Below the pieces are notes generated by a model that worked only from the letters and a program-made list of their open reading frames with translations, did no database searches and was not told where the DNA came from. The translations under genes were made by a program, and so were the position numbers. Below, piece after piece: positions 53,105-63,617 of a DNA stretch of 64,000 bases. Within the stretch, counting starts at the first letter, position 1. Every line of letters starts with the position of its first letter. Source of the stretch: Paremcibacter congregatus (GTDB taxonomy: Bacteria; Pseudomonadota; Alphaproteobacteria; Sphingomonadales; Emcibacteraceae); the NCBI RefSeq assembly GCF_006385135.1, contig NZ_CP041025.1, forward strand, positions 461,001-525,000. The letters run 5' to 3'.

Positions 53105-55069
53105 TTATCCAGGCACTTTTTCGTCGAGAAGATAGGTGCGGATAAAGCTGATGACGGCCCGGTTCAAAAAGCGACTGTTCTTGCTTTTCTTGAAACCGTG
53201 GCCTTCATTCCTGGCCAGAAGATACCAGACGGGGACGCCGTTCTGTCGTACCGCGTCGACGATCTGGCGGGCTTCCGAGGCGGGGACGCGGGGGTCATTC
53301 TGCCCCTGAACCACGAACAGCGGCTTGGTGATTTTATGGGCGTTGTTAAGGGGGGAGATTTTTGTATGGAAAGCCCGCATGTCGGGATCCCGTTCATCCC
53401 CGTATTCCACCCGGCGCAGATCAACGCGATAATCGGCGGTATTTTTCAGAAAGGTCGTGAATTGACTGATGCCGACCCGGTCAATTCCGGCTTTCAGACG
53501 ATCGCCGTAATGCATCAGGGACGCCAGCACCATATAGCCGCCGTAAGAGCCGCCGATGACCATGACGCGATCTTCATCAAGACCCGGCTGTGTCTTGATC
53601 CAGTCGAGGAGCGCTCCGACATCCTTGACGCTGTCTTCCCGTTTATACCCGTTATCGAGGCTGACATAATGATTGCCATAGCCATCTGATCCTCTGACAT
53701 TCGGTGCGATGACGGTGATGCCCATGCGGTTGGCATAATATTGGGTTTTCGTTGACAGGCTAGGGTTATGTTGACTGGCTGGCCCACCGTGCAGCGTGAT
53801 GATCACCGGACTTTTGGCGTATTTTTTATTTTCGGGCAGGGGGCTGTAGATATATGCAGGAATGGTGAGATTATCAAAACTATTATAAAAGACAAGTTTC
53901 GGCATGGAGAGTTTGACATGGCGTGTTGATTTGTTGCGGCTTTCTGTCCATTTTACCAGCTTGTCTTTTTTGAGGTGGTATACAAAAATATCCCGGGGAA
54001 AAAGGGGGTGGCTGACATTCATGGCCACCTTCTTACTATCCGGGCTGAATGTAAGACGTGAGATGATGCCAACCGTCTTGCCTTCAGGGTGATCAAGTTT
54101 ATTGGTTCTTGTATTCAGAAAGTATAGTTTGTTCAGGCCATGCTGATTGCTAACAATGGCGAGTTTTCTTCCATCTGGCGACAATGTTATATTTTTTATC
54201 GGCCATATTATTTGTTGAGCGACAAAATAAATTTTGCGGGTGTCTAAGTCCATATAGCGAAGGTTGGCGACATCACTGCCCATGTTGGAAATTAAATACA
54301 ATCCTTTACCATCCTTCGTCACCACAGCATCCTTAAAGGCCCACTTCTGGTTTTTAGCAGTCAGGTAATCAAGAGCCCCTGTTTCGCTATTGAGGAGAAC
54401 AAGGTAACTTTCACTATTGGAGACATATTGGCGAAGCAGAATGGTCTTGCCATCCTGTAGACTATCAAGAGGTGTAAAAGTGTTTTTTGTTTCAAAGAGT
54501 TTGGTCTCAATCGCGCCTTCCTTCACAAGGGACAGGCTTGACACACTTTTTATGCTGCTTGTGCCCAGTGACCGTGAGAAAATGAGACGCGTTCCGTCTC
54601 GTGTAACAAGGGCGCTCCTGTAACGGTAGGCGGGGTCTGTGAGTTGGATGCTTTTCCGTGTCAGACGATCCATAAAATAATATTGATTATATTCATCACC
54701 ATTACTGTCACGTTTGATGAGAAAGCCGTCGTCTCCGAGATATTTTATCGGGGAGGCCGCGCCAATACTTTTTTTGGTGAAGAAAGTAAGCTGCTCGGTT
54801 TTGGCGAGAGGTCCTTTAAGGCGGTGAAGTTGTTTTTTCTTATTGATCAGGATGCGACGATCATTTTCCCAGGCGAGAAATGAGTTACTTGAATAATAAA
54901 CAAAACCACGGTTGGTTTCCTGATAGGCCTCTGGCGTATCCGGCATACCTTCTTTGATCAGATTCTTGTTGTTTAACCCGGGAACTTCGGTCGCTCGGGC
55001 AGTAAGTATAGCGATAAGTATAAAAGCTATGTTGAGGACAAACAGTAACGTGGTTCGCACATAAAACAT
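53105..55069 (-). CDS. S9 family prolyl oligopeptidase, exported
   Basis: A 654-residue serine peptidase. An N-terminal hydrophobic signal (LLFVLNIAFILIAILTARA) precedes a beta-propeller rich in SPDGRKLAIVSN/TFSPDSKKVAM repeats and a C-terminal alpha/beta-hydrolase domain with GGSYGGYMVLASL (nucleophile Ser), QNDPRVPASEA (Asp) and NEGHGF (His). It should cleave short peptides in the periplasm. The TonB receptor just upstream on the same strand (97 bp) suggests a peptide scavenging unit. Confidence 0.9.
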   Translation of the reverse strand: MFYVRTTLLFVLNIAFILIAILTARATEVPGLNNKNLIKEGMPDTPEAYQETNRGFVYYSSNSFLAWENDRRILINKKKQLHRLKGPLAKTEQLTFFTKKSIGAASPIKYLGDDGFLIKRDSNGDEYNQYYFMDRLTRKSIQLTDPAYRYRSALVTRDGTRLIFSRSLGTSSIKSVSSLSLVKEGAIETKLFETKNTFTPLDSLQDGKTILLRQYVSNSESYLVLLNSETGALDYLTAKNQKWAFKDAVVTKDGKGLYLISNMGSDVANLRYMDLDTRKIYFVAQQIIWPIKNITLSPDGRKLAIVSNQHGLNKLYFLNTRTNKLDHPEGKTVGIISRLTFSPDSKKVAMNVSHPLFPRDIFVYHLKKDKLVKWTESRNKSTRHVKLSMPKLVFYNSFDNLTIPAYIYSPLPENKKYAKSPVIITLHGGPASQHNPSLSTKTQYYANRMGITVIAPNVRGSDGYGNHYVSLDNGYKREDSVKDVGALLDWIKTQPGLDEDRVMVIGGSYGGYMVLASLMHYGDRLKAGIDRVGISQFTTFLKNTADYRVDLRRVEYGDERDPDMRAFHTKISPLNNAHKITKPLFVVQGQNDPRVPASEARQIVDAVRQNGVPVWYLLARNEGHGFKKSKNSRFLNRAVISFIRTYLLDEKVPG

Positions 55070-55165
55070 GGCAAGCTCCGATGAAAATTAAGAACATAGT
55101 GAAGGGGAAAACGGGGGAGGTCAGGGAAGACCGAAAGGCCTTCCCTGGATTGAATATGAATTGTA

Positions 55166-58100
55166 TTAGTATGAGATTTTCATACCAATCTTGAAGTTCC
55201 GGCCCAGGCCATCATAATAACCTGTATAACTCTGGGTTCTGGAGGAGCCCCCGACACCTTCCGGAATGAAAGGAGGCTTGCTGTTGAAAACATTATCGAC
55301 ATTTGCGTAAACTTGATATTGTTCATCGTCTCCAAATGAGTAGCGCAGATAAAGATTGTGGTAGAAGCGGTCCCCAATCTTAAGATATTTTGCAGCACCT
55401 TCTGTATCTCCGGAAGCCTCAAAAGCATCAGCGAAATTATCATCGGTGATTACTGATCCGCGATAAGTCGTACGCCAGGAGACATAGTATGGTCCATTGG
55501 CATAATTAACACTAAAGCGGGCCCGGTTTTTCGGTACATCAACCTCACCAATATAATCATCCTTGATGATGCTGACATTGCCGGCGTCATCGGTCTGTGA
55601 ATAGTTTCTGTAGTTGGTCAACTGACGTGTCCACAGAAGTTTGAAATTTACAACACCGGGAACATCGAACTGGTCGTCCAGGTCGAGACGATATTTAACT
55701 TCCGCGTCAATACCTGAAACCTTGAAGGTTTCGGCATTAATGGGGTAGCTGTTAATCGTGAAGATCTGTCCGGCATCCTGGCGGGTGATTTCGTCGCACC
55801 ATTTTGTATCTGTTCCGCTATAGCACCAATCCAGGATATCCTGACGGGCCGGTGTCGTAATCGCCCCATCAACCTTGATGTTATAATAATCAATGGTCAT
55901 GGAGAAATTCGGTAAAGCAGTCGGTGTGATTACAGCACCCAATGTGTAGGTATCTGCAGTTTCCGGCTGGATGCCGGGGTTGCCGCGGTTGGACGCACGA
56001 TCGCGTTCATCGTCAAGCCCTTCAAAGGCTCCGCCACCTGGAATGTTGGCGACGACATTGGCGTCGGCCAAACAACCGGCGCTGAAACGGTCTTGTACAC
56101 CGGAACCATCGGCGCGCAAACCATCACAAGGATCTTGGGAGAAGCTGAAGCTTGTTCCGCGTGCAGAAGAGAAGGAGTCGCGGATATCTGGTGCCCGGGT
56201 GGCGCGAGCGAACACACCACGGAACCTAATATCTTCGATTGGCGCCCAGTCCAATGAGAAGTTATAGTTGGTTACACTACCGATATTCTGATGACTGTAA
56301 TTGGCAACCCGAACAGCAGCAGAAGCATCCAGGGACCGCGCCATTGGAGCATCTCTCAGCAGTGGGACAAAGATTTCACCATAGAAATCGGTCGCATTGT
56401 AGGCACCACCATTGTTCGGCACGGCGGAGAATCCGTCTAGACCATTCTGGGTCAGTGTATCAGTGAAGACCTCATTGGATTCACGGCGATGTTCAAATCC
56501 GACCGCAATACCAAGCTCGCCCGCAGGAAGCTCAATAGGATTGCCTGTGATATGGCCGGCAATGGTTTGTTGCAAGTTGATGCTGCGGAAATGTTCGGTG
56601 CCAGTGATCCACTGCAGCATTTCGGTTGTTAAACCGTTTTTGCTGATCAGATCTACAGGCACACAACCGTGTGAACGGGCTTCGGGGTCCGCGCATTGGA
56701 AGCCGGTTGGGTTGGCATCACTGACAGGAACTTCTTCCAGATCAAGAGCTGCGGCAACATTCCGGAAGTGGATCTGATTTTTTTCGACCTGGGTTTGTAA
56801 AGTTCTACCCCAAGTGTAGCCGATATCATAATCCCAGTCCTTAAAGATGGTACCGCGGGCACCGACCACGATGCGGGTTGTGTCACGCAGGTTATCCGTA
56901 GAGCGCGGTCCGACTTGGGTAAAGCGTTTGCGGAAATTGAAGTAGTCAGTCGGATCAATATCCGCTAGATCCTGACCGTCCGCCAGAAGCATTTCATCCG
57001 TTACAAATGGATTGTCGTGGAAAATACCTTCTACACGCTGCTTCTCACCATCTTCAGAAAGGCCGTAGCGGAAATAATTGTCTACATCGCTATCTGACAA
57101 AGTGTCTGGTGATGTCTGATTGCGCAGGTCTGCTGAAGCCCAAGAGCCGTACATATAGGCTTCTATACTTTCGTTAATTTCATAACGTCCTTTGGTGGAA
57201 ATCATGAAACGTTCAGAAGGTGCGTAGATCTGGTAGGCTTCCTTAACGAAATCGAATCCATATTGCTGCAACTGTGTATAGCGATCATACCATTGTGAAA
57301 TACCGCCGCCATTTCCAGAACCAGGTGTGTAGCTTCCGCCTGTTGTCAGGCGGATACCTGTGTCGGCTTCTGTATGGAAACCGCCGTCGCGATCATACCA
57401 TTGACGACCACCATTAAGGCGGATGCCGTCAATATAGGTGCTGACGTCAGTACAGCGCAGACGGGTATATCCACCAAGTGCACGCGTGTCGACGGTTTCT
57501 TGGGAAGTGGTTTCATTATAGTTGCAATCTCCGGCCCATTCGCGTTGACGTGAATATACAGGGGTTTTCTTGACATATTCAAGAGCGATCACAGCGTTAC
57601 CGCGACCATCGGCGAAATTGCCGCCGGCAATACCGGATGCGCGATATCTTTCCCGCCCGCCGTCTTCGGTGAAGCCATATTCACCACGAACCTTGAAGCC
57701 TTCAAAATTTTCACGGGTGATGATGTTCACAACCCCGGCAATCGCATCGGAACCATAAATGGCAGAGGCGCCACCTGTCATGGTCTCGACACGCTCGATC
57801 ATATCTGTGGCAATGGCGTTGGTGTCGATGGCGGTACCGCCATGACGAGCGCCGACCATGCGCCGACCATCCACCAGCACAAGGGTTCTGGTGGACCCGA
57901 GAGAGCGGAGATTATATTGGCTAAGCCCTGAGATATTGATATAGCCGTATGATGTAGAGGCGTTGTAACTGGTATCAACGGATGGCAGTTCCGCCAACAA
58001 ATCACCCACATCTTCCACGCCGGTGATGTTGAGTTCTGAGCGGTCCATAATGGTTACAGGTGATGGACTGGACAGGTTGCTGCGTTTGATGCGCGAGCCG

Positions 58101-58246
58101 GTGACCACCACTTCATCAAGTTCAAGTTTTGGTGCATCAGCGGCACTGCCGTTGGTCTGCGCGGCGTCTTGCGCGAATACAGTGCTGCCTGACAAGGCGA
58201 TCATCAGCGCCAGGCATGAGGAGGTTCCTCGGAATTTATTTTTCAT
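55166..58246 (-). CDS. TonB-dependent receptor, large (peptide-type candidate)
   Basis: About 1026 residues. A signal peptide (LALMIALSGSTVFA) is followed by LDEVVVTGSRIKRSNLSSPS and a plug domain (VGDLLAELPS, TLVLVDGRRMVGARHGG, MTGGASAIYGSDAIAGVVN). The barrel closes with FKIGMKISY, ending in an aromatic residue. GAAGGGAAG before the ATG at 58246 gives a better start than the upstream frame from 58330. The S9 peptidase is downstream, which points to peptides or a peptide-bearing ligand. The gap of 97 bp shows no terminator. Confidence 0.9.
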   Translation of the reverse strand: MKNKFRGTSSCLALMIALSGSTVFAQDAAQTNGSAADAPKLELDEVVVTGSRIKRSNLSSPSPVTIMDRSELNITGVEDVGDLLAELPSVDTSYNASTSYGYINISGLSQYNLRSLGSTRTLVLVDGRRMVGARHGGTAIDTNAIATDMIERVETMTGGASAIYGSDAIAGVVNIITRENFEGFKVRGEYGFTEDGGRERYRASGIAGGNFADGRGNAVIALEYVKKTPVYSRQREWAGDCNYNETTSQETVDTRALGGYTRLRCTDVSTYIDGIRLNGGRQWYDRDGGFHTEADTGIRLTTGGSYTPGSGNGGGISQWYDRYTQLQQYGFDFVKEAYQIYAPSERFMISTKGRYEINESIEAYMYGSWASADLRNQTSPDTLSDSDVDNYFRYGLSEDGEKQRVEGIFHDNPFVTDEMLLADGQDLADIDPTDYFNFRKRFTQVGPRSTDNLRDTTRIVVGARGTIFKDWDYDIGYTWGRTLQTQVEKNQIHFRNVAAALDLEEVPVSDANPTGFQCADPEARSHGCVPVDLISKNGLTTEMLQWITGTEHFRSINLQQTIAGHITGNPIELPAGELGIAVGFEHRRESNEVFTDTLTQNGLDGFSAVPNNGGAYNATDFYGEIFVPLLRDAPMARSLDASAAVRVANYSHQNIGSVTNYNFSLDWAPIEDIRFRGVFARATRAPDIRDSFSSARGTSFSFSQDPCDGLRADGSGVQDRFSAGCLADANVVANIPGGGAFEGLDDERDRASNRGNPGIQPETADTYTLGAVITPTALPNFSMTIDYYNIKVDGAITTPARQDILDWCYSGTDTKWCDEITRQDAGQIFTINSYPINAETFKVSGIDAEVKYRLDLDDQFDVPGVVNFKLLWTRQLTNYRNYSQTDDAGNVSIIKDDYIGEVDVPKNRARFSVNYANGPYYVSWRTTYRGSVITDDNFADAFEASGDTEGAAKYLKIGDRFYHNLYLRYSFGDDEQYQVYANVDNVFNSKPPFIPEGVGGSSRTQSYTGYYDGLGRNFKIGMKISY

Positions 58247-58371
58247 TTTTCTTCCCTTCGTGGTTGAAATACCAAGTGCTTTTTTTCTTGGTTTTTCTAT
58301 GACGTCGGAGGGCAAGAGAACAGGCACCACTATTTTCGGGATTCGAGAAGTGTTTTTATTATCTATTTGAA

Positions 58372-61300
58372 TTAGAAAGATTTATTAATTCCCAAGAAGA
58401 AGAAACGACCGCGGGTGTCATAAGTGGCAGGGTCGGTGCCGGCGCCAACCTCAGATTCAATAAGAGGCGGTTGTTTATCAGTAAGGTTACGGATACCACC
58501 ATAAACCTCGAGATTATGCGAAACTTTGTAATTACCCAGAAGGTCGAAATAATGATAGGGCGCAACATGTGGAATGACCGGCTGTGCCGTGGGGTCATGT
58601 AACAAGATGCCATCGGTTAGTCTTGAAAGCCAACGCCAACGCAGAGTCGTTTGAAGGTTTTTCTGTTTGTAGGTCAGCCAGAAGATAGATTTGAATTCTG
58701 GGATTGCTCGTCCACACAGGGCGTCATCTACGTAGCCGGCGCAATCAATTAAGGGAGCGTTTTGTGACGCCTGGTCTTCGGAAGAAAGTATCCAGCCGCC
58801 CATTAAACGCATATCTATGCTGCCGCTGTTCGGTTTGAAGCCAATTTCTTCAAGCTTGAATCCAAAGTTAATTTCAAGATCAATTCCGGTGCGACGATTG
58901 ATCAGCAGGTTATCATACTGACGATCTATACGGGTGACCCTGCCTCTCGAATCTCTGGTAACTGATTGGCAGTGGAGGCTGGTGACATCTCGTGAGGCAA
59001 TGCACAGATTGGCGACATCCGTCGGTGAGGGTGGGGAAATACTGTTGTCGAGCGAAATGTCGTAATAATCCGCCGACAGGATCAAATTTGGGATCACTGA
59101 CGGATTCCACATGATCCCGGCCGTATAGGTGTTGGAAACTTCTTCCTGAAGTTCTATGTTGCCGGAGGAGAAGGAACTGACCTGATGTTGGCCTGTGCGG
59201 AGTTGTGAGACGTCGGCAACGCCGAGGTCATGGCAGAAAATTTCGACCTCGCCGATTGCCCCGGCGCAGGGGTCGATGAAATCCGGAAAACCTTCCGCCG
59301 ATTTCCGATAGAGTTCGTGGATGCTGGGGGCGCGGACGGCGCGCTGGAATTCGCCGCGTAGACGCAGACCTTCTATGATTTTCCAATTCAGGCCGACCCG
59401 CCAGGCAAGGACATTTCCCGCGGTGGAATAGTGAGACAGCCGCACGCCGCCGGTAAAGTCTAGTTTATGAAAGAAAGGTCTGTTCGCTAAGAGGGGGATG
59501 CCTACCTCGGCAAAAGCCTCTTGCACATTGAAAGATCCTGTGTACCCGATTTCCTCATTAAAACCAATCATTTCACCTGTGCCAAGCCGAGGATCAACGT
59601 CTCTGCTGGCTTTCTCGTAACGGTATTCAAGACCGGTAGCGATCAATATCGGGGTAGCGGCGAGAAAATGGTTCACGGTACCTGTGAGGTGAAAGGCCGC
59701 GCTGAGCTGGTCGGTCTTGACGTGGCTGATCAGGGGTGTTCCCTGCAGATATTTGATTTCCTCGTCTGATATGTTACCTGCTCCAAACGGATTGATTCGA
59801 ACGCCGTCCGGGAAAAGCAGTTCCTCGGGGCAGTCGTCAGGATAAAGGTTTGTGTCGCTTGAACTGATCGGACAGCCGAGGGCATTTTGGAGGTTAATTC
59901 TTGAATAGCCATTCCTGTGAATGCGCTGTCTGCGCAAAAGGCCATAATTGATGTAGCCTTCGAAATCCCATGCTGCACTCAATTGCCCTTTGAGGCCGGA
60001 CACCAGGCGGCCATAATGGCGGTTTTGGGTGTATCTTCTGCTGCCGCCTTCTGGGATTCGTGTTCTTACCCTGATGCGGTTGTCTGGATCTTCACCTTCC
60101 AGCAGGCGAACCACCTCAGCAAACTCGGGGCTGATGTTCGGGTGACTTTCGGAGATATAGAGATTACTGAGACTGTAGGGGGCGAGTAGCCTGTCATGGT
60201 AACTATAAGTATAAGAAACCTCAGAGAAAAAAGTCAGGTCTTCGGCGATCTGATAGTCGGCGAAGCCAAAAAAACTGGCCCGTTGATAGGGGTTCTGCAG
60301 ATATATGTAATCACTCAGGATGATGTTATGATCTTCAAAGATGAAGGGCAGGGGCTTGCCGTCGGGCGTAAAGCGGATCAGGCGGTTGACGATTATATCG
60401 CCATTATCCTTGACGGGGAAATTCTCCTGGAACCAAGGCAGGAGATCAGGTGATATTGCATCAGGAGAGACGTCTTTACTCGTGCCGCTGTAGGTATATC
60501 GTCCGCCGGGTACTGTATTGGCGCCGGTCTCGACAATCTTGCCGTTAGAAACATGTGTGCTATTTTTCGATATATCGCGATCGCCTTCGGTGTAGCTGCC
60601 CCGCTTGTTATATTCTGCAAACAGAGAAAAATGGCCGTTGTCATTGGCGAAACTTTGGCCATAGGCCGTACTCAGGCTGAATTGTTCGGCATCCCCCAGC
60701 TCAGAAATGCCAGCTTGTGCCCTCACGTTAAGACCCTTGGCGTGATTGTCATGGATGAAGTTGACTACGCCGGCGATAGCGCCCGAGCCATATATGGCAG
60801 AAGCGCCCCCTGTGACAATATCTATGCGGTCGATCAGGGAAGAAGGAATCATACTGATATCTGCATAGCCGCTCATGTTGGCTCCGGGCAGGCGGCGCCC
60901 GTTCAGGAGAACCAGGGTGCGGCTGATACCGAGGTGGCGCAGGTTTACGGTGGATGAGCCGTCGTTTGTGCCGCTGTTGTTTGTATTGGGTGTTGCATGG
61001 GGAATGATCTGGGGCAGGACATTGAGAATTTCATCATTGGTCAGGTCGCCGTTACTGGAGAAATTCTGATAATGCAGGGCGATGGTCGGGCTGGAGGAAT
61101 GAAAATCAGGATATTTGACCAACTGTCCGGTTGTGATGATTTCTTCCATGAATTTATAGCGGTCCGCTCCGGTGATTTCTTGATAGTCCTGTATGACGTC
61201 GACGTCATGGTCGCCGAAATTGTCCGAAAGGCCAAGCGCGGCAATTTGCGCGTCATCCTGGGGCGTTGGTCCTTTGACAATAATAGTGTTCTCGTTAATG

Positions 61301-61572
61301 AAAATTGCTTCCAGGTTTGAGTCCTGCAGCAGAATTGGCAAAGCCTCCTCGGCGGAATAAATGCCGATAAGGGAGGGGGCCCTGACATTTTGGGCAATGT
61401 CAGAGATATAAAGCAACTGAATCCCTGTCATCTGCGCAAGCCGAAGCAAAGCCTGACTTAAGGACTGGTTCCTTATATCAAAGATAAAACGTTTTTGATC
61501 GGCTTGTGCCTGATGCACAAAAAGCGTACTGGCCAGAGAGACCAGTAACACTTTAGAAATAGACAAACTCAT
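58372..61572 (-). CDS. TonB-dependent receptor with STN signalling domain (FecA-like transducer)
   Basis: A 1066-residue outer-membrane transducer. After a signal peptide (about 1-24, ending HQAQA) comes an STN domain (FDIRNQSLSQALLRLAQMTG, about 30-100) that contacts FecR, then a plug (SRTLVLLNGRRLPGANMSG and TGGASAIYGSGAIAGVVNFI) and a barrel ending GINKSF. GGGAGG lies just before the ATG. Its size and plug closely match the receptor at 55166, so the pair probably arose by duplication, with only this one acting as transducer. The fecR- and sigma-like genes lie directly upstream in the same direction. The ligand is unknown. Confidence 0.92.
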   Translation of the reverse strand: MSLSISKVLLVSLASTLFVHQAQADQKRFIFDIRNQSLSQALLRLAQMTGIQLLYISDIAQNVRAPSLIGIYSAEEALPILLQDSNLEAIFINENTIIVKGPTPQDDAQIAALGLSDNFGDHDVDVIQDYQEITGADRYKFMEEIITTGQLVKYPDFHSSSPTIALHYQNFSSNGDLTNDEILNVLPQIIPHATPNTNNSGTNDGSSTVNLRHLGISRTLVLLNGRRLPGANMSGYADISMIPSSLIDRIDIVTGGASAIYGSGAIAGVVNFIHDNHAKGLNVRAQAGISELGDAEQFSLSTAYGQSFANDNGHFSLFAEYNKRGSYTEGDRDISKNSTHVSNGKIVETGANTVPGGRYTYSGTSKDVSPDAISPDLLPWFQENFPVKDNGDIIVNRLIRFTPDGKPLPFIFEDHNIILSDYIYLQNPYQRASFFGFADYQIAEDLTFFSEVSYTYSYHDRLLAPYSLSNLYISESHPNISPEFAEVVRLLEGEDPDNRIRVRTRIPEGGSRRYTQNRHYGRLVSGLKGQLSAAWDFEGYINYGLLRRQRIHRNGYSRINLQNALGCPISSSDTNLYPDDCPEELLFPDGVRINPFGAGNISDEEIKYLQGTPLISHVKTDQLSAAFHLTGTVNHFLAATPILIATGLEYRYEKASRDVDPRLGTGEMIGFNEEIGYTGSFNVQEAFAEVGIPLLANRPFFHKLDFTGGVRLSHYSTAGNVLAWRVGLNWKIIEGLRLRGEFQRAVRAPSIHELYRKSAEGFPDFIDPCAGAIGEVEIFCHDLGVADVSQLRTGQHQVSSFSSGNIELQEEVSNTYTAGIMWNPSVIPNLILSADYYDISLDNSISPPSPTDVANLCIASRDVTSLHCQSVTRDSRGRVTRIDRQYDNLLINRRTGIDLEINFGFKLEEIGFKPNSGSIDMRLMGGWILSSEDQASQNAPLIDCAGYVDDALCGRAIPEFKSIFWLTYKQKNLQTTLRWRWLSRLTDGILLHDPTAQPVIPHVAPYHYFDLLGNYKVSHNLEVYGGIRNLTDKQPPLIESEVGAGTDPATYDTRGRFFFLGINKSF

Positions 61573-61584
61573 TTCCTCCCGCGA

Positions 61585-61632
61585 TTACACAACTCTCGGA
61601 ATTATTTTATTATACGAGAGATGGTTGTGTAA
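61585..61632. promoter_or_regulatory. Large hairpin between fecR and the transducer
   Basis: TTACACAACTCTCG (61585-61598) is an inverted repeat of CGAGAGATGGTTGTGTAA (61615-61632), with a four-base bulge in the second arm and an AT-rich loop. It sits 12 bp before the receptor start. It has no T-run, so it may be an mRNA processing or stability element, or an operator. Confidence 0.5.
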
Positions 61633-61688
61633 GTAAATCTGGGCGATGGCTTGTTCGCGGAAAACCGGCGCCTTATTCTATTTAAACC

Positions 61689-62756
61689 CTATTCCAGCTC
61701 CTTGTAAAAAACAATACGACCGTCCTGTGTGGCTTGTGAACGTATATGAGCAATGCGCTCAATGCTCTTGGCAAAGCTCTCGGGGTCATTGGGGTTAAAA
61801 GTGCCGCTGACCTTGATCCGGTTGAGTGACGGGTCGGCCAGAACCAGCACCAGATCATTATAGCGGTTAAAATCTTCGACCACATCCCGAAGGTCGCGGT
61901 TGTCAAACGTCAGTTTGTTATCACGCCAGGACAGGATCGCCTTCAAATTCAAATGGTCCTGCTTCGCGATCAGGGATTTCATTGCGGTATTGTTCATCAG
62001 GGACATGGGGCGGGTCACAACCTGTTCCCCCTTTGTCAGGTCGGCGATCCATTTTTCCGACTGCTGGGGCGGTTGTTCAGAAACCCGCACTTTACCTTCC
62101 AGAACGGTGACTTCAATCTTTTCCAGACGCTTGTTGACATTGAACTGGGTGCCGACGACCTGAACCCGGGTTGTATCAACGGCGACGATAAACGGCCGCA
62201 GTGGGTTGGGGGCGACTTCGAAGAAGGCTTCGCCTTGTTTCAGGGTCAGTTCCCGGAAACCGTCGGTGAAGGACACCTCAATGCGGCTGTCTGTATTAAG
62301 CTGAACGAAGGAGCCGTCTTCCAGGCGAAACCGCCGGCTTTCACCCTTTGCGGTCTGAAAACTTTGCGGGGCCGTGATGGTAATATCTGTACCTTGTTGA
62401 GGAAACAGCAGGTAGGCAGCGGCCGTGGTCACGAGAATGCCTACCACAAGCGCGGCAGCCAGTTTGCGCCATTCCGACCACAAAGAGGCGGGCTTTTTCG
62501 GCGTTCCCGGGGTGGCTTTTCTGTCGGGATACAGCTGAACGACGGCCGGAGCAGGGTCCAGCTCGCGGCCATAAAGGGCTGCTTCATCCCACAGGCCGGA
62601 CACTTCGGCATATTCCCGCGCATGCAGCGGCGACGCATTAAGCCATTCGGCGAACCGGGCTTTGTCTTTATCGGTGGCGTCACGGGCCTCGATAAGGACA
62701 AACCATTCTGCGGCCTCGTCGATAATGCGATTTATGTTTTTTTCCGTATCGGTCAT
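61689..62756 (-). CDS. FecR-family anti-sigma regulator
   Basis: A 355-residue inner-membrane protein. The N-terminal cytoplasmic part has the DUF4880 pattern (DEAAEWFVLIEARDATDKDK, then FAEWLNASPLHAREYAEVSG); a single membrane helix lies at about 93-112 (AALVVGILVTTAAAYLLF); the periplasmic FecR domain includes GESRRFRLEDGSFVQLNTDS and a C-terminal STN-like end. It would relay ligand binding from the transducer to the ECF sigma factor. Spacing to the sigma gene is 67 bp. Confidence 0.93.
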   Translation of the reverse strand: MTDTEKNINRIIDEAAEWFVLIEARDATDKDKARFAEWLNASPLHAREYAEVSGLWDEAALYGRELDPAPAVVQLYPDRKATPGTPKKPASLWSEWRKLAAALVVGILVTTAAAYLLFPQQGTDITITAPQSFQTAKGESRRFRLEDGSFVQLNTDSRIEVSFTDGFRELTLKQGEAFFEVAPNPLRPFIVAVDTTRVQVVGTQFNVNKRLEKIEVTVLEGKVRVSEQPPQQSEKWIADLTKGEQVVTRPMSLMNNTAMKSLIAKQDHLNLKAILSWRDNKLTFDNRDLRDVVEDFNRYNDLVLVLADPSLNRIKVSGTFNPNDPESFAKSIERIAHIRSQATQDGRIVFYKELE

Positions 62757-62823
62757 GGTTATTTTATTTTAATTAGCGCTCTTGCGGGGTAAAGTAACAT
62801 ATTTAATACGCAATGCGTTTAAC

Positions 62824-63342
62824 TTATCCTTCAATTTTTCTCATATATTTTCGGCAATGGGCCAGAGCCTTGATCACATGCTTCTTCGCCATGCTTTCGG
62901 AAAGTCCGACTTTCTGGCCAACTTCCTTGTAAGTCATCTTGTCACAGCGGTGCAGTATGAAGCATGTGCGTTGCTTTTCCGACAGCTTGCCGAGCGCCTC
63001 CTGAAGAAACTTCAGACGGGACCGGCCATAGATGATCTGGTCGGCAGGCGGCAGCGGCGCGGCAATCTCGGCGCAGGTATCTTCGCCGTCACTGTGATGA
63101 TTTCTGTGGCGCGTTCTCTGTCGCATTCTGTCGATGGCCAGATTATTGGCGATCCGATAGACAAAGGCGCGGCTGTTCATAATATCTTCTTCTCCGGTAA
63201 ATTTCTCGATCCGCAAATAAATTTCCTGCAGGATATCATCGGTATCTTCGGCGCTGCGCAGGCGTTTCATCAGGAAGCCCTGCATCTCAGCCCGGTTCCC
63301 GAGGAAAAAATCCAACAATTTACCCTGTTCCGTATTCGGCAA
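62824..63342 (-). CDS. ECF RNA polymerase sigma factor, FecI-like
   Basis: A 172-residue sigma-70-family factor. Region 2 reads DTDDILQEIYLRI and AFVYRIANNLAIDRMRQR; region 4 reads LGKLSEKQRTCFILHRCDKM followed by the helix-turn-helix TYKEVGQKVGLSESMAKKHV. The start is a TTG with AGGA a few bases upstream. With fecR and the STN receptor it forms a cell-surface signalling triplet and probably drives expression of the receptor operon. Confidence 0.92.
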   Translation of the reverse strand: MPNTEQGKLLDFFLGNRAEMQGFLMKRLRSAEDTDDILQEIYLRIEKFTGEEDIMNSRAFVYRIANNLAIDRMRQRTRHRNHHSDGEDTCAEIAAPLPPADQIIYGRSRLKFLQEALGKLSEKQRTCFILHRCDKMTYKEVGQKVGLSESMAKKHVIKALAHCRKYMRKIEG

Positions 63343-63617
63343 CGTTTCCTGTCTTTCTGTCGCGGATATCCTGATTATATCACTCTCATGTGTTTAATGA
63401 CGACGGATCTACTGTCAAGGGACCATTATTTTAACCTGGTTCTTTTTATAAATGTTTAATCCTATTCCCTGTGGTGTCAGTGGCGATGATGCTGCATGTC
63501 CTGAAAGGCGGCGCGGGATTCGAACAGGCGATTGCCTTTGTCGCTTGTTTCGGGGATATGTCGACGAGAACAGAGGGGAGGATAGCTGCTCAAAACGGCA
63601 GTTTTGTTTGGTTTGCG
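63343..63617. other. Gap between sigma factor and rRNA promoter
   Basis: About 275 bp. It should hold the minus-strand promoter of the sigma factor gene. Short frames here look like chance; nothing else is recognised. Confidence 0.4.
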
